Positions 22,451 through 33,360 of a DNA stretch of 57,156 nt are shown in pieces. The stretch's first letter is position 1. The number at the start of each line of letters is the position of its first letter. The notes below the pieces were generated by a model. That model saw only the letters and a list, made by a program, of their open reading frames with translations. It was not told the DNA's origin and ran no database searches. The DNA lies in the NCBI RefSeq assembly GCF_018913985.1, contig NZ_JAHMHK010000005.1, forward strand, positions 1 to 57,156. The letters run 5' to 3'. Source of the stretch: Mycoplasma zalophidermidis (GTDB taxonomy: Bacteria; Bacillota_I; Bacilli_A; Mycoplasmatales; Metamycoplasmataceae). The position numbers and the translations under genes are program-made.

Positions 22451-22534
22451 GCCCAAGTGGTGGAATGGTAGACACCGTAGACTCAAAATCTACTGGAGAA
22501 ATCCGTGCAGGTTCAAGTCCTGTCTTGGGTACCA
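22451..22534 (+). tRNA. tRNA-Leu (anticodon CAA)
   Basis: An 84-nt type II tRNA. Acceptor GCCCAAG pairs with CTTGGGT (one G-U), the anticodon stem GTAGA/TCTAC holds loop CTCAAAA, giving CAA for UUG. A variable arm (TGGAGAAATCC) and T arm (GCAGGTTCAAGTCCTGT) follow. CCA is encoded. Confidence 0.97.
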
Positions 22535-22548
22535 TATCAATTGTGACC

Positions 22549-22585
22549 AAATTGCAACTAAGATGTTGCAATTTTTATTGTTTTT
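22549..22585 (+). terminator. Terminator of tRNA-Leu
   Basis: AAATTGCAAC (22549-22558) pairs with GTTGCAATTT (22565-22574), followed by TTATTGTTTTTT. Confidence 0.9.
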
Positions 22586-22589
22586 TGTC

Positions 22590-22616
22590 AATAAAAAACC
22601 GACATTATTGTCGGTT
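22590..22616 (-). terminator. Terminator of the membrane-protein gene
   Basis: Minus strand AACCGACA-ATAA-TGTCGGTT followed by TTTTATT. Confidence 0.9.
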
Positions 22617-22620
22617 GGAA

Positions 22621-23493
22621 TTAAAGTTGTTTCTTGCGTTTAACTATCATTCTTCAAATTGCCACAGTTAATAAAGCCAACGGTAGTAATATTGTTAAAA
22701 ACACAATTACCAAATAAGCTCTCATTCATAACTTGTTACGATCACGACGAGAATTTTCTATTTGTTCGTGAATATCGACACTTCTTTCTCCTAAAAAATC
22801 ACCCAAATCCGCTAGTCGTTTTTTATCGATCAATTTCATTGTGACATAGAAGCCAATTAATAGTGCCATTACAATTGTGCTTATTAGGCAAAATAGAGGT
22901 GTATTTCCAAACCCGTTATCAAGAATTTCTTTTCAATTAAGCTTTAGTTTGAAAGTTGGTTCGTAATTAATTTCTGTTATACCTTTTGAATAAATTCCGT
23001 ACACAATAGCTGTAACTAAACCTAAGTAAGTAAGCACAAATATCAAACATCATGTTAAGTCTACACCTTTGAGCACTATTCTACGGTAGGCTAAATGGAA
23101 AGTATTTGAGCTTGTTTTGTCACCCAATTCTAATGCCTCACGATAACGCTTAACAGTGTTAGACCATTGAATATTTTCAATCATATTTTTAATACCGAGT
23201 GCTAAAAATATTCCAGCTGTAATTCCAAAGGCGATTAGATAACCCCAGTAGCTTTCGACAAAAGGTCCTACTTTTAAATAAGCTAACACAAAAAATATAA
23301 TTGCGGCCGTCATGATTGTAAAACAAATTGTCATGTTGATTGTTTTGATGTTTTTTTCTGTTCTTATGACTCTAAATGGTCTAGGAGAGATTTGATTTTT
23401 AGGATCTCTTACAATTTTTCCTTCCAGATTTTGGTCATTACTAGATTTAACTATTTCAATTGTGGATGTATCGTTTATCGGTTTTCACTTCAT
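22621..23493 (-). CDS. Four-helix membrane protein, possibly MSC_0882 family
   Basis: A 290-residue protein with two hydrophobic hairpins: segments near residues 53-75 and 85-105, then after a basic loop (NTVKRYREALELGDKT) near 148-170 and 195-215, and another near 265-285 close to the basic end (IWRMIVKRKKQL). The cytoplasmic N-terminus of about 50 residues is polar. The layout reminds me of the MSC_0882 membrane family common in mycoplasmas; I am not sure. The start ATG lies at 23493; the upstream ribosome site is weak (GAAAGGTAAC). Confidence 0.8.
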
Positions 23494-23650
23494 ATTTTGT
23501 TACCTTTCAGTTTCTATAATATTATATATTCTTTATTTTGAATACAAACTTGTTCCATAAAATGTGGAAATTTCTACTTTTTTGACAGTTTTGGAGCTGA
23601 TTTCAGATAAAAAAGTAAAAAAAATTTTTTCGTCTTTATCTTTTAGTGTT
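23494..23650. other. Intergenic region between divergent genes
   Basis: Plain AT-rich sequence with a consensus-like TTGACA at 23582-23587 and an A8T7-type run near 23621. No open frame seen. Confidence 0.6.
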
Positions 23651-23656
23651 TATAAT
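23651..23656 (+). promoter_or_regulatory. Promoter -10 box of the opp leader
   Basis: TATAAT seven to ten nt before an ATG at 23666. Transcription would begin near 23663, making the first small frame almost leaderless. It is the only good -10 upstream of the riboswitch. Confidence 0.55.
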
Positions 23657-23665
23657 TATTGCGTT

Positions 23666-23743
23666 ATGTTAAAAACAAATTTATTTTCACGTATTAAAAA
23701 TATTAATGGAATGGCATTTTGAGCTATTTCGATTTTGAATTAA
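23666..23743 (+). CDS. Possible 25-residue leader peptide
   Basis: ATG to TAA encodes a 25-residue peptide starting MLKTNLFSRIK and ending AISILN, one TGA read as Trp. There is no ribosome site, but the ATG lies at the predicted transcript start. Right after its stop, ACCTG (23745-23749) could pair with CAGGT in the 5' arm of the terminator at 23779, so ribosome position may decide whether that terminator forms. It is rich in Ile and Asn. A coding role is inference. Confidence 0.35.
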
Positions 23744-23778
23744 TACCTGTGAAATGAATTTAAGATAAAAATTTATGT

Positions 23779-23806
23779 AAAAGCAGGTAAAAACACCTGC
23801 TTTTTT
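23779..23806 (+). terminator. Terminator upstream of the lysine aptamer
   Basis: AAAAGCAGGT (23779-23788) pairs with ACCTGCTTTT (23795-23804) and a T run follows. It lies between the only clear promoter and the aptamer, so it must be read through for opp expression, unless TATGTAAAAG near 23774 serves as a weak promoter. Confidence 0.85.
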
Positions 23807-23811
23807 GAAAA

Positions 23812-23970
23812 ACTATAGAGGAGCTTCCTACATTAGTAAATAGTTGAGCAGGCGTGCAATGAAACTATTAAAAGGGTAAGGAAGCCGAATTGATTATCTG
23901 GGCACAGAAATCAATGGCAACAATGCATAACAGTTTGTTGTTCTTTGGAAAATTCCATTGGAGCTATAGT
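23812..23970 (+). ncRNA. Lysine riboswitch aptamer upstream of oppA
   Basis: All parts of the L-box can be placed by eye. P1: ACTATAG (23812-23818) with CTATAGT (23964-23970). Then AGAGGAGC, as in the lysC leader AGAGGTGC. P2: GCTTCC (23823-23828) with GGAAGC (23880-23885), with TTAGTA and AAAGGGTAAG in the inner loop region and AATAGTT/AACTATT as its upper stem, followed by GCCGAA. P3: TTGATT/AATCAA. The P2 and P3 loops carry GTGC and GCAC and can kiss. P4: CAACAA/TTGTTG. P5: TGGA/TCCA, then TTGGAGCTAT closing the core. Lysine binding is known for this family; regulation of opp is inferred from position. Confidence 0.9.
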
Positions 23971-23996
23971 CTACATCTTAATAAATACATTTTATT

Positions 23997-24039
23997 ATTT
24001 TGTAAGACTAGGGCTAGAGTCTTACAAAATTTTTATTTT
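23997..24039 (+). terminator. Riboswitch expression platform (terminator)
   Basis: ATTTTGTAAGACT (23997-24009) pairs with AGTCTTACAAAAT (24018-24030) and a T-rich tail follows. Its 5' arm TGTAAGACTA can instead pair with TAGTCTACA (23967-23975), which includes the 3' strand of P1. Lysine binding would thus hold P1, release the arm and favour termination: an OFF switch. Confidence 0.88.
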
Positions 24040-24116
24040 CAGACGGCAAGTCAAAAAAACATAACGAATACTAAGCATGAAAAAACAATTAAATGTTTTC
24101 GCGAAAGGAAAAAAAT

Positions 24117-26918
24117 ATGAAATTAAAAACAAAATTACTTCTCGCACCCCTGACGTTATCATCGTCACTACCATTAGTGACAATAGCTGCGTCATGTTCA
24201 CAGACAGATAATCAATATGTCAAGGCGAGAGCAACTAGAACAGCAATTAATAGTGTTTATTCTGAATCGGCTTACCACACTGATAGATCTAACTCATATG
24301 GTGGTTGATCAAATCGTAACGAAGAAAACTTAGCAGCATTATTAATTAGAAAAACAACAAAAAATGATGCAGTTATTAATAATTTGGGTAATGATAAGTA
24401 TGAAATTGTCGCCCCTTCTGTATGAGGTTACAAATTAGAACTTGCAGGTAAATTTATTGTTACTGATAATAATGGTACCACACAAGAATTTGACAAAGAT
24501 GATTTCGATGTTAATATCGAACCAGAAAACGGCAAAACATACAACTATGCAATCTATCAAGGATATTCAAAAAACCCTAAGTCAATTAACTCAAAAGAAT
24601 TTTTCAAAGCTTTAAAAACTGCCAAAAAAGTTCAAATTGAAGTTAAAAAAGGTGTTAAATGAGTTGATAAAAAAGGTGAAGAAACTAAATACGAAGTTGT
24701 TGCAAAAGACTTTTACGTTTCGTACTTAAGAACCTATTCATTAGGTGTAAGTGAAAGAGTGAAATTTGCTGCTGAAGACAATGTTGATAAAGAAAAAATT
24801 ACTAAATTAGACGCTGCAACGAACAAAATTTTAGTACCTAACTCAAGTTTTTTTACAAATAAAGTCCGTTATCCAAACGAATATTTATACGAACTATTTG
24901 GTATTGAATCAAAAGATTTTCTTGACGAGAGTAAATTCCTTGAAGATGATAAAGTTACATTTAACAAAAAATCAACTGAAGGAACTGCTGAATTTGCTGA
25001 TTTAATTGATAACCTAGCTTCTTCACAAGAATTTAATGCAGCTCCTAGTGAATATATTGACGAAGTTAACAAATCTGGTAACTTACCAAACATCACATCA
25101 AAATCAACTGAAGCTAAATTTGAGTCTGAATTAGTTAAATCGCTTCCAAAAGATAATAAATTAGCAATCGCTGGTGTTTATTGATATGGAATAGACCCTG
25201 AATACACATTATATGCAGGCCCATACATTTATGAAGGTTATTCAAAATCAACATCTGAAGAAAAATATGTAATGAATACTAAATACGCAGATCAAGATTG
25301 AGTAAATAGTGATTCATCTGTTAGAACTATTATTCAAAGATATCAAGGTAGCGGTGATTCTGAACAATTCAAACAAGCATTATGAAATGACTTTAAAAAA
25401 GGTCGTCTAACTAGTTTGCCTTATTCATTAATTCCAACAAACAATACAACAGATGTTGCTAAACACCCTGAAAAATATGGAGTTAAATATTATCAAACTT
25501 TAAATAAAAGTAAAATTGGTGCCGAACAATTCTGAAATATGTTACCACATATTTCAGTACCTAAAACAAGTCCTACACGTAAAGGTAGTGATGGTAAACC
25601 AGCTCCTTTTGATGTAAATAATGAAGATGATTTAAACGAATATCTAAAAAATGTCACATTTAACGACGCATTTTCTAAACTTTTATATGGTGTAGATAGA
25701 AAAGAATTAATTAAAGGTACTGTGAAAGGCGAAGAAAAACTAATGAATTTATTTGCCGGTCGTGGTTTAATCTTTAGAAGTTTAATTACTTCAGCATTTA
25801 ATTTTGAAGGCATTGCTCAAAAAGTAAGTGCACATAAACAAAAAATGAATATTTCTGCTTTTGCACTAGATGCAAAAATAGGCGGTAATGATGTTGATGG
25901 GCACGAACAAGAAAATTATCTACGTGTTCGTTACAAAGATATTAATAAATTATCATTCATTGGTACTGATTACAAATTAAGCAAACCAGTTGAATATCAA
26001 GAATTCTTCGCTGCACAAAATGATGCTAAATCTGAACTAGAAGCCTTTAAATCGCCAAACTTTGTAGAAGTTAAGAAGGAAATGAAGAAATTGCTTGATG
26101 AGGCTGGAATCAAGCAAAATGAAAAAGTTTCATGAACACAAGCCTTTAGATGAGTTAATTTTAACCCGGTTTTATTTGAACAGGTTTACAAATTAATGCC
26201 TCAAATAATCAATGATCTTGACCCTCGTTTGGACTTTAAATCAGTTAAATTTAATTCTGGAAATGAATTAACTCAATTCTGAGGTCATCACATTCATGGC
26301 TGAAGTCCTTATACAATAGGTGGTTGAGGATATGACACTAACTCAATTGGTTCAGGATTTGATGGAATGGTTAATGTATCAAATGCTGATATTGCATTAA
26401 TGATTTTGGGTTTACAACCAACTGAAGTCAAAGCAAAAGAAACTAAATCAAATTTACAAAAAGCATTACCAGAATTAGTTAAAATGTCAGAAGCTCTAGT
26501 TAAATTTATTAAAGAAGAACAATCAGCTAATAGAATCAAGGTGAGATTCAACGTTGAAGACCTTGCCAAATTATCAACTGAGGAGTTAACTACATTACGT
26601 GACGAATGGACACAATGTTCAATTGAAAACGGAAAATTAAAGATTGTTAATGACAAACAAGTCTTCACTGAAAGAGGGGCTATTACAGCCAAATTCTTTA
26701 ACAAATACGTAAAAACTTTAACCAATGAACAAAACATTAAATTATTAAATGAATTTACTGTATATCTAGGTGTTCCAGTTGAAAGTAGATTCACCTCTAT
26801 TGCAGGTTTTGTTCCTTCGCTATCAAATAAAAATTACATTATTCCATTTACTGCCGCTGAAGCACAATGAGCAATGGATACAAAAGTGGTTGTTGAGAAA
26901 ACAAAAAATAACAAATAA
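24117..26918 (+). CDS. oppA: Oligopeptide-binding lipoprotein OppA
   Basis: A 933-residue lipoprotein with signal peptide ending IAASC (Cys27). ATG follows CGAAAGGAAAA. Conserved-looking OppA text: FNDAFSKLLYGVDRKELIKGT and LFAGRGLIFRSLITSAFNFEG in the middle, WGHHIHGWSPYTIGGWGYDTNSIGSGFDG toward the C-terminus. It is first of oppABCDF and lies behind the lysine aptamer. OppA of M. hominis is also an ecto-ATPase; I could not find a clear Walker A in this sequence by eye. Many TGA codons encode Trp. It delivers peptides to OppB/OppC. Confidence 0.93.
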
Positions 26919-26926
26919 TAAAAACA

Positions 26927-28003
26927 ATGTTTAAATATATATTTAAAAGAATGGCACTTGCCATTCTTACATTGTTTATTATTCTAATTTTCTCATACAC
27001 ACTAATTGTAATTTTCATTAAAAACCCTTATGAAATCAAATTAATTAATGAAACAGATAACTTGCTTAGACAACAATATGAAGCAAAATCTCAAGCTTTT
27101 AAAGCTATCCCTGTTTTTACTAAAATAGCAACATATTTCAGTAAATTTTTCTCGGGTGATTTTGGTGAAATTTATATACCTCAGCAAGGTTATAATAATA
27201 TTCCAGAGTTGTTCTTTGGACCATTAGGTTGATCAATTTTAATTTCATTACCTTCGTTTATAATCTCGGCATCATTAGGAATTTTAATTGGTGTTTTAGC
27301 AGGATATAAACGTGGTACATGAATCGATAACTTAATAAACGCTTTTGTATTCGTGTTTATTGCCGTACCAAGTTTTATTTTAGCCCCTATGTTTTTAAAC
27401 GTTTTCCAAAAACTTGGATTTGATATTAGATTCATTTCACCATTTGAAATCGGTGATGGCTGGTCTGCGACTATTAAATCAGTAATTCCAGCCATAACAG
27501 TAGTTAGTCTTGGTTCATTAGCTGGCTACACATTATACTCACGTAATCAAGTTGTCACGGTATTGACTTCTAATTATGTATTAATCGCCAAAACTAAAGG
27601 ATTAAGTGGCGGAGCTATTTTTAGAAAATATGTTTTAAGAAATATCTCAATTCCTTTAGCAACAATCATCATCCCTTCATACTTAATTTTGTTATCCGGA
27701 TCTATTGTTGTTGAAAAATTCTGATTTATACCAGGTTCTGCAACTATTATTGCAAACTCATTCCCGGCGGGAGAAATTAACATTGTAATGTTTAATATTT
27801 TCTTTTTCACCACATTAGGGTTATTCACACAAGTTATTGTCGATATTTCTTACCCACTTATCGACCCAAGAATTAAATATGAAGCAAGTAGCGGTATTAA
27901 TTTATTCAATATTATTTCTGCTGCTAAGAAACGTAAATTAGAGTATCAAACGATGCTTAATAAGCAAAATAATGCTGCAATCAATAAGGAAGGAGGTGAG
28001 TAA
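26927..28003 (+). CDS. oppB: Oligopeptide permease OppB
   Basis: A 358-residue membrane protein. It starts MFKYIFKRMALAILTLFIILIFSY, the typical first helix, has a 100-residue external loop and then a binding-protein-dependent permease domain with the coupling motif LIAKTKGLSGGAIFRKYVLRN near residue 222 (EAA loop). No clear ribosome site precedes it; it begins eight nt after oppA and may be translated by coupling. Pairs with OppC as the peptide channel. Confidence 0.93.
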
Positions 28004-28004
28004 T

Positions 28005-29273
28005 ATGAGTTTATCCGCAACTGAATTTAATAAAAAATACGGAATTAGTGCTGAACTCCAAGAAAAAATTAAAATTTCTAAAGATGATAAAATCAGTAAT
28101 AACATTGCTGGTAAACCTAAAATTTTACTAGTTGAAATACTAAAAAGATTTTTTACAAACCCGGCCGTATTAATTGCTTTTATAGTCTTTGTCGCAATTA
28201 TTTTAATTTCAATAATTGTTTCAGTAACTTCGGATTATCCAGGCGTTCAGAGAATTGATGCTGGTTGATCTTCTGAAGATAAAATTAGAAATATTGAATC
28301 ATTACCTCCAATGTTCAGTCGTATAAAGGAAACGAGTGATCAAACTATTATAAACAACCTCGAAACTTGAAAAAACAATGATTTATACAGCCCTTATTTT
28401 AGAAACTATGTAAATTTCACTAAAACAAGTCCATCAACACTTACTTATGACCCTTACAACTATTATGAAGGCGCTCAATTATGGGCAAAAATTAGAGATA
28501 TAGAAAAATCATTGCCTCAAGATCGAAGTCTAGCAAGTGTTCTTACTGACCAAAAACTATCTGAATTAATTAACTCAATACCAAAATTACACACTTATTT
28601 TGGTACTAATATTCATGGTGCTGACATTTGAACAACAGTTTGAAAAGGAACTTTAGAATCAATTTGAATTGCTTTATTTGTTGCAACAGTGGAAATTATT
28701 ATCGGTGTATTTGTTGGTGCATATTTAGGTTTCAATGCCGGTAAATGATTGGACACATTTATGATGCGTGTGATAGAAATATTCACATCGCCGCCTTCAA
28801 TTATTTGATTATTACTATTTGTTACAATTTGAGGAACAAATCCTTGAGTTCTAATTGCTGGTTTACTATTTGTTGGTTGAACTGGACCTATTGGAGTAAC
28901 ACGTTTATTCATCATCACTGTTAAAGACGAAGAATACATTATGGCTGCCAAAAGTATTGGTGCAAGCGAATCAAGAAGAATCTTCTTACACGCATTACCG
29001 GCAATTTTAGGTAAAATTGCAATGAGTTATGTGCGTAGAATTCCTTCTGTAATTCTTTCGATTGCTTCATTAGCCTTCCTGGGATTCTTTAAAGATGATA
29101 ATTCTGCAAACCTTGGTAAATTTATGCTTGATAATTTAGAATCATCGAAAGAAAATCCTTGGTTATTATTCTTACCAGCTCTGATATTGTTGGGTATTTC
29201 AATCAGCTTGCAATTTATCGCAGTTGGTTTACATGATGCCTTAGATCCCAAAGTAATTAAGGTTAAGAGATAG
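28005..29273 (+). CDS. oppC: Oligopeptide permease OppC
   Basis: A 422-residue membrane protein. The start at 28005 is chosen because AAGGAGG lies ten nt upstream; an earlier in-frame ATG lies inside oppB. One helix near residues 52-75, then a long external domain of about 140 residues, then the permease core. The EAA loop reads YIMAAKSIGASESRRIFLHALP. TGA is used for at least ten tryptophans. Confidence 0.94.
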
Positions 29274-29280
29274 GAGAAAC

Positions 29281-30381
29281 ATGAAAAAAAATAATTTAAC
29301 TTCACTTGAAACTCTTCCTTTAGAAAACGACTTACTTATGGATGTGGAAAATTTAAGAGTTGACTTTAAAAACGGACGAAAAAACTTTATTAGAATCGTC
29401 CGTGGTCTTGATTTAAAAATTAAAAAAGGTGAAATTGTTGGTTTAGTTGGTGAGTCTGGTTCAGGAAAATCAGTGACTTCAAAAGCTTTAATTAATGTTA
29501 ATGAAGGCGCATTCTTCGTATCTGATAAAATGCAAATCGACAATTTAGATTTAACCAAAATAACAAACGAAAAACAATGACAGGGAATAAGGGGACATTA
29601 TATTGGTTACATTCCCCAAGACCCCCTTACATCTTTAAACCCAACCCGTAAAATTGGAAAACAATTATTAGACGCTTTGGACTTAAATAGTGAATGAAGC
29701 ACTAAACCTTACACTGAAAAACGTAAATATTTAATCGGTTTACTAAGTGAATTTGGTATCGCTAACGCTGAAGAAATATTTGACCGTTACCCTCATACCT
29801 TGTCAGGAGGAATGAAACAAAGGGTTGTAATTACTATGGTTGTTGCCTTAAAACCAAAACTAATTATTGCTGATGAACCAACAACAGCATTAGACCCAAC
29901 AGTTCAAGCATCGGTGCTAGCATTATTTGAACGTATACGTCAAACAATGAATATTTCAATTATTTTAATTAGTCATAACATTAGTGTTGTTGCTAAGTTC
30001 TGTGATTATATTTATGTAATGTATGCTGGTAGAATCGTTGAAAGAGGAACTAGAAAAGACATCTTTACTGACCCCCGTCACCCTTATACATGAGCTCTTA
30101 TATCAGCAATTCCTGAAAACTCACTAGACCGATTATATTCGATTAAAGGAACACCTCCAGACATGGCTAATTTACCACTTGGAGATCCGTTTGCCCCTAG
30201 AAATGAATATGCTTTGGAAATTGATTTCCATAAAGAACCCCCTTTGCTACCGGTGAAAAAACGCCATGCAGCAGCAACATGATTGTTACACCCTGACGCA
30301 CCAAAAGTTGAACTTCCTAAAGATTTATTAATTAGATTAGAAAGTTTCAGAAAGGTATTTACTGAAGATGAAGAAAAATAA
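29281..30381 (+). CDS. oppD: Oligopeptide transport ATPase OppD
   Basis: A 366-residue ABC ATPase. Walker A GESGSGKS near residue 58, Q-loop [11 protein letters not shown], signature LSGGMKQR, Walker [13 protein letters not shown], switch His in ILISHN. The C-terminal region DPRHPYTWALISAIP is the usual OppD/DppD ending, followed by a region lacking the Cys-rich cluster of many relatives. AGGAGAAAC precedes the ATG. The end overlaps oppF by 14 nt. Confidence 0.96.
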
Positions 30382-32764
30382 TTCTAAACCAATTTTGGAA
30401 ATACAAGGTCTTAAAAAATATTTCACCAATGGTGGTATTGTTAATAAAGCTGTTGATGATGTAAGTTTTGACTTACATGAAGGTGAAATTGTAGGTTTAA
30501 TTGGCGAATCTGGTTCTGGAAAGACAACTGTTGGTCGTTCATTGCTTCGTCTTTACGACGATTTCAATGGATTTGTAATGTTAGACGGTTCAGTTATCAG
30601 TGGTAAACGTATTTCAAGAAGTCAAACAAAATTTTTACGTAAAAACATTCAAATGATATTCCAAGACCCACATGCTTCATTGAACGGTCAAAAGAATATA
30701 TACACAACTTTAAAAGAACCTTTAATTGTAAATGGTATTGTCAAAAACCAAGTTAAAGATATTTTTAAAGATTGAGTTGATGTCAAGGAAATGTATTTCT
30801 ATACATTCCAACATAAATATAAAACACTAAGATTGCAAAATCTTGAATCAATAAACATTTTAGCTAAAGACTTTTTCCCTGATTGGGTTGAAAAATTTAA
30901 AACCTGAACATTTGATAAGAGTCTAAGTTTTGAGGATAATTTTAATAGCTACTATTCATATTTAGAAGAGAAACAAAATATGGAAAGTCAAATTGTTAAC
31001 AATTTATACCGCAATACTGATGAACTAATGAGTTTTTATTTTGAAAAACAACAGGACTTTAGAAATTCTAATTTAGAACTTGATGAAACTGAATTAAAGT
31101 TAGCTAAAGAAAAATATTTAAAAACACTCAAATTGTCCAAAATGACTCTAAAACAATACAACGCGGAACAAAAAATACGTGTGTGACAGAGTGAAATTAA
31201 ACAATTAGTTAAAAATAGAAAGCTTGAAAAAGCAACCAATAAAAACACTTTTGATAACTTTATTACTGAATATCATAAAGATGCAATCATATATAGAAAT
31301 GCGAAATGAATTTCTACAAAACTAGATATGTATCTTCACAATATTAAAAATCAGTATTTATCTAAAAAGTTGAATAAGGTTACTAGACAATTAAGATCTT
31401 GTCTAAAAGAACTTAAATACACTGAAGTTCGTGATGTTATTAATGAATTAGAAGATTACTCAAAAAACTTCTTCAATAAATATTTATTAGATATCAAATA
31501 CACGCCAGAAGTTAAGAAAGAAATACTATTATGTATTGAAAATAATTTTTATTTTAATTTCGAGAAACACGTGAAGTTGAATGCAAATAATTTAAATGAA
31601 TTTAACAAAAAAATTACTAATTTAAAAGATAAAATTCAAGCCAATAAATCTATCGTGGTTGATAAACAAAAAACTGCAACTCCACAACAAATTGCGGACG
31701 CTAAAGCTGCTTATGATAAAGCAGTCGAAGTTAATAAAGCAATGCTTGCTGAATATGTGATTGAACACGAAGCTTCTATTGCTAAACTTGATAAAAAAAT
31801 TCAGGAAGCGGATAAACAATATCATTTGTTAAAAGATATGCAAACTATTACAAATCTTGAAGTTATGAGGGTTCATAGTAGTTTTATTAATGAATTAAAA
31901 TCATATATGAACGATGCTAAAGCAAAAGGTGAATCTAAAGAGAATTTATTAGAAATTAAAAAATCAATAAGTTTATATCAATCAAAGGTTGAAACAAAAC
32001 TTGCAACTCTAAAATCTTTTGAAATTGAAGCTAAATATTTAAACCGCGATATTAAGGCAATTAAGGTATTGCTAGGTATCGATACTTCTACCGCTGTTGA
32101 CTCTAAATTTGTTAAGATTTTAAAAACATTATCTGGAAACATTGTTGCCAAAATTATGATTGGAAACTTATTAATCAAGACAACAATCTATAAATCACTA
32201 GAAGATGTCGGATTACTTAAACAATTTGCTTATCGTTATCCTCACGAATTCTCTGGAGGACAACGTCAAAGAATTGTTATTGCCCGTGCGTTAATTACAC
32301 AACCAAAAGTAATTGTTGCAGATGAACCAATTGCTTCGTTAGATATTTCAATTCAAGCACAGGTTGTTAATTTATTAAAAGATTTATGTGAAAAGAAAAA
32401 TATCGGTATGATTTTTATTGCTCATGATTTATCAATGATTGAATATATTGCTGATAGAGTACAAATTATGCACTATGGTAAGATAGTTGAAAGTGGGGAT
32501 ACTGACAAAGTTTATCAAAAACCAGTTCACCCTTACACTATTAACTTATTTAAAGCAATACCTAAAATTTCAAATGCAAATGAGAAGTTTGAAAATATTA
32601 ATTTCGAATTAACTTATTTACAAGGACAACAATATCCTAACGTGCCTGAACTGTTCAAAGTAGAACAAGACCACTATATTTACGGCACTAAGGCACAAGC
32701 AAAGGAATGAGCAAGTGCATTTAATCTTTCAGTAGAACAAGTGGACGCCAAAACAATTAAATAA
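30368..32764 (+). CDS. oppF: Oligopeptide transport ATPase OppF with large insertion
   Basis: A 798-residue ABC ATPase, more than twice the usual 320. Walker A GESGSGKTT at 46-54 and Q-loop MIFQDPHASLN near 100 are followed by about 450 additional residues before the signature FSGGQRQR near 628 and Walker B VIVADEPIASLD; ILISH-like switch is FIAHDLS, and the end has PVHPYTINLFKAIP. The insertion replaces the short helical subdomain and is Lys/Glu/Leu-rich with coiled-coil character (KLDKKIQEADKQYHLLKDM). Enlarged OppF is known in other mycoplasmas, for example M. pneumoniae. Both catalytic halves look intact. Confidence 0.94.
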
Positions 32765-33240
32765 TGAAAAATTATTTTAAAGAATCATTTAAACGTACTA
32801 AAACCATCCATTTTTCAGTAGTTTTGGTATTAGGATTAGCTCTATTTATTGCTGTGGTTCTTGCCCAACATTTTGGAAATAAATATAACGGAAATTTAAA
32901 AAACGTATTTGGCGATGCTTTCTTAGCTACTGGATTATTATATTTATGCTATGGAGTTATTACGCTATCTATCAAAGCTGGATTAGGTTCTGGTTTAGTT
33001 AAAATTAGTCAAAACCGCAACCAGTCAAAACTCCAGTTAAAAATTAATAAGTTGCAAAGGAATGCTTCACTAAGTACCGACCAACGTATTGAATTGCGTG
33101 TACTTAGTGATGAACTAGAGCAACTAAAAACTAAACAATCTCAAAACGAGAAAGTTAAACATTACAATTTTATATTTTGATTATTAGTAATATTAGGAAT
33201 AGTATTATTATTAGTCTCAATTTCGTTAACCTATTTATAA
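32764..33240 (+). CDS. Membrane protein at the end of the opp operon, possibly DUF3899
   Basis: A 158-residue protein. Start overlaps the oppF stop as TAATG. Two hydrophobic segments near residues 18-35 and 50-75, a charged helical loop (LQLKINKLQRNASLSTDQRIELRVLSDELEQLKTK), and a third segment at the C-terminus. The layout and place behind opp fit DUF3899 proteins of mycoplasmas, though I am not certain. Function unknown. Confidence 0.8.
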
Positions 33241-33261
33241 TAATCAGTCGTTACTGATCAA

Positions 33262-33288
33262 AATCTAACCTGAGGGTTAGATTTTTTA
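33262..33288 (+). terminator. Terminator of the opp operon
   Basis: AATCTAACC-TGAG-GGTTAGATT followed by TTTTT. A second hairpin (ATCAGTCGTTACTGAT) lies just before it at 33243-33258. Confidence 0.9.
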
Positions 33289-33320
33289 CTTATTGAGCAG
33301 AAAACATGTAGATTAGTCAA

Positions 33321-33348
33321 TAAAAAAACTAACCACAGAGGGTTAGTT
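33321..33348 (-). terminator. Terminator of the sugar ABC operon
   Basis: Minus strand AACTAACC-CTCTGT-GGTTAGTT followed by TTTTTATT. Confidence 0.9.
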
Positions 33349-33360
33349 TACGATTATAGT

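Noticed and set aside
24117-26918. Walker A motif in OppA, expected from the ecto-ATPase of M. hominis
   Set aside because: No GxxxxGK[ST] was found by eye, so the ATPase activity is not claimed.
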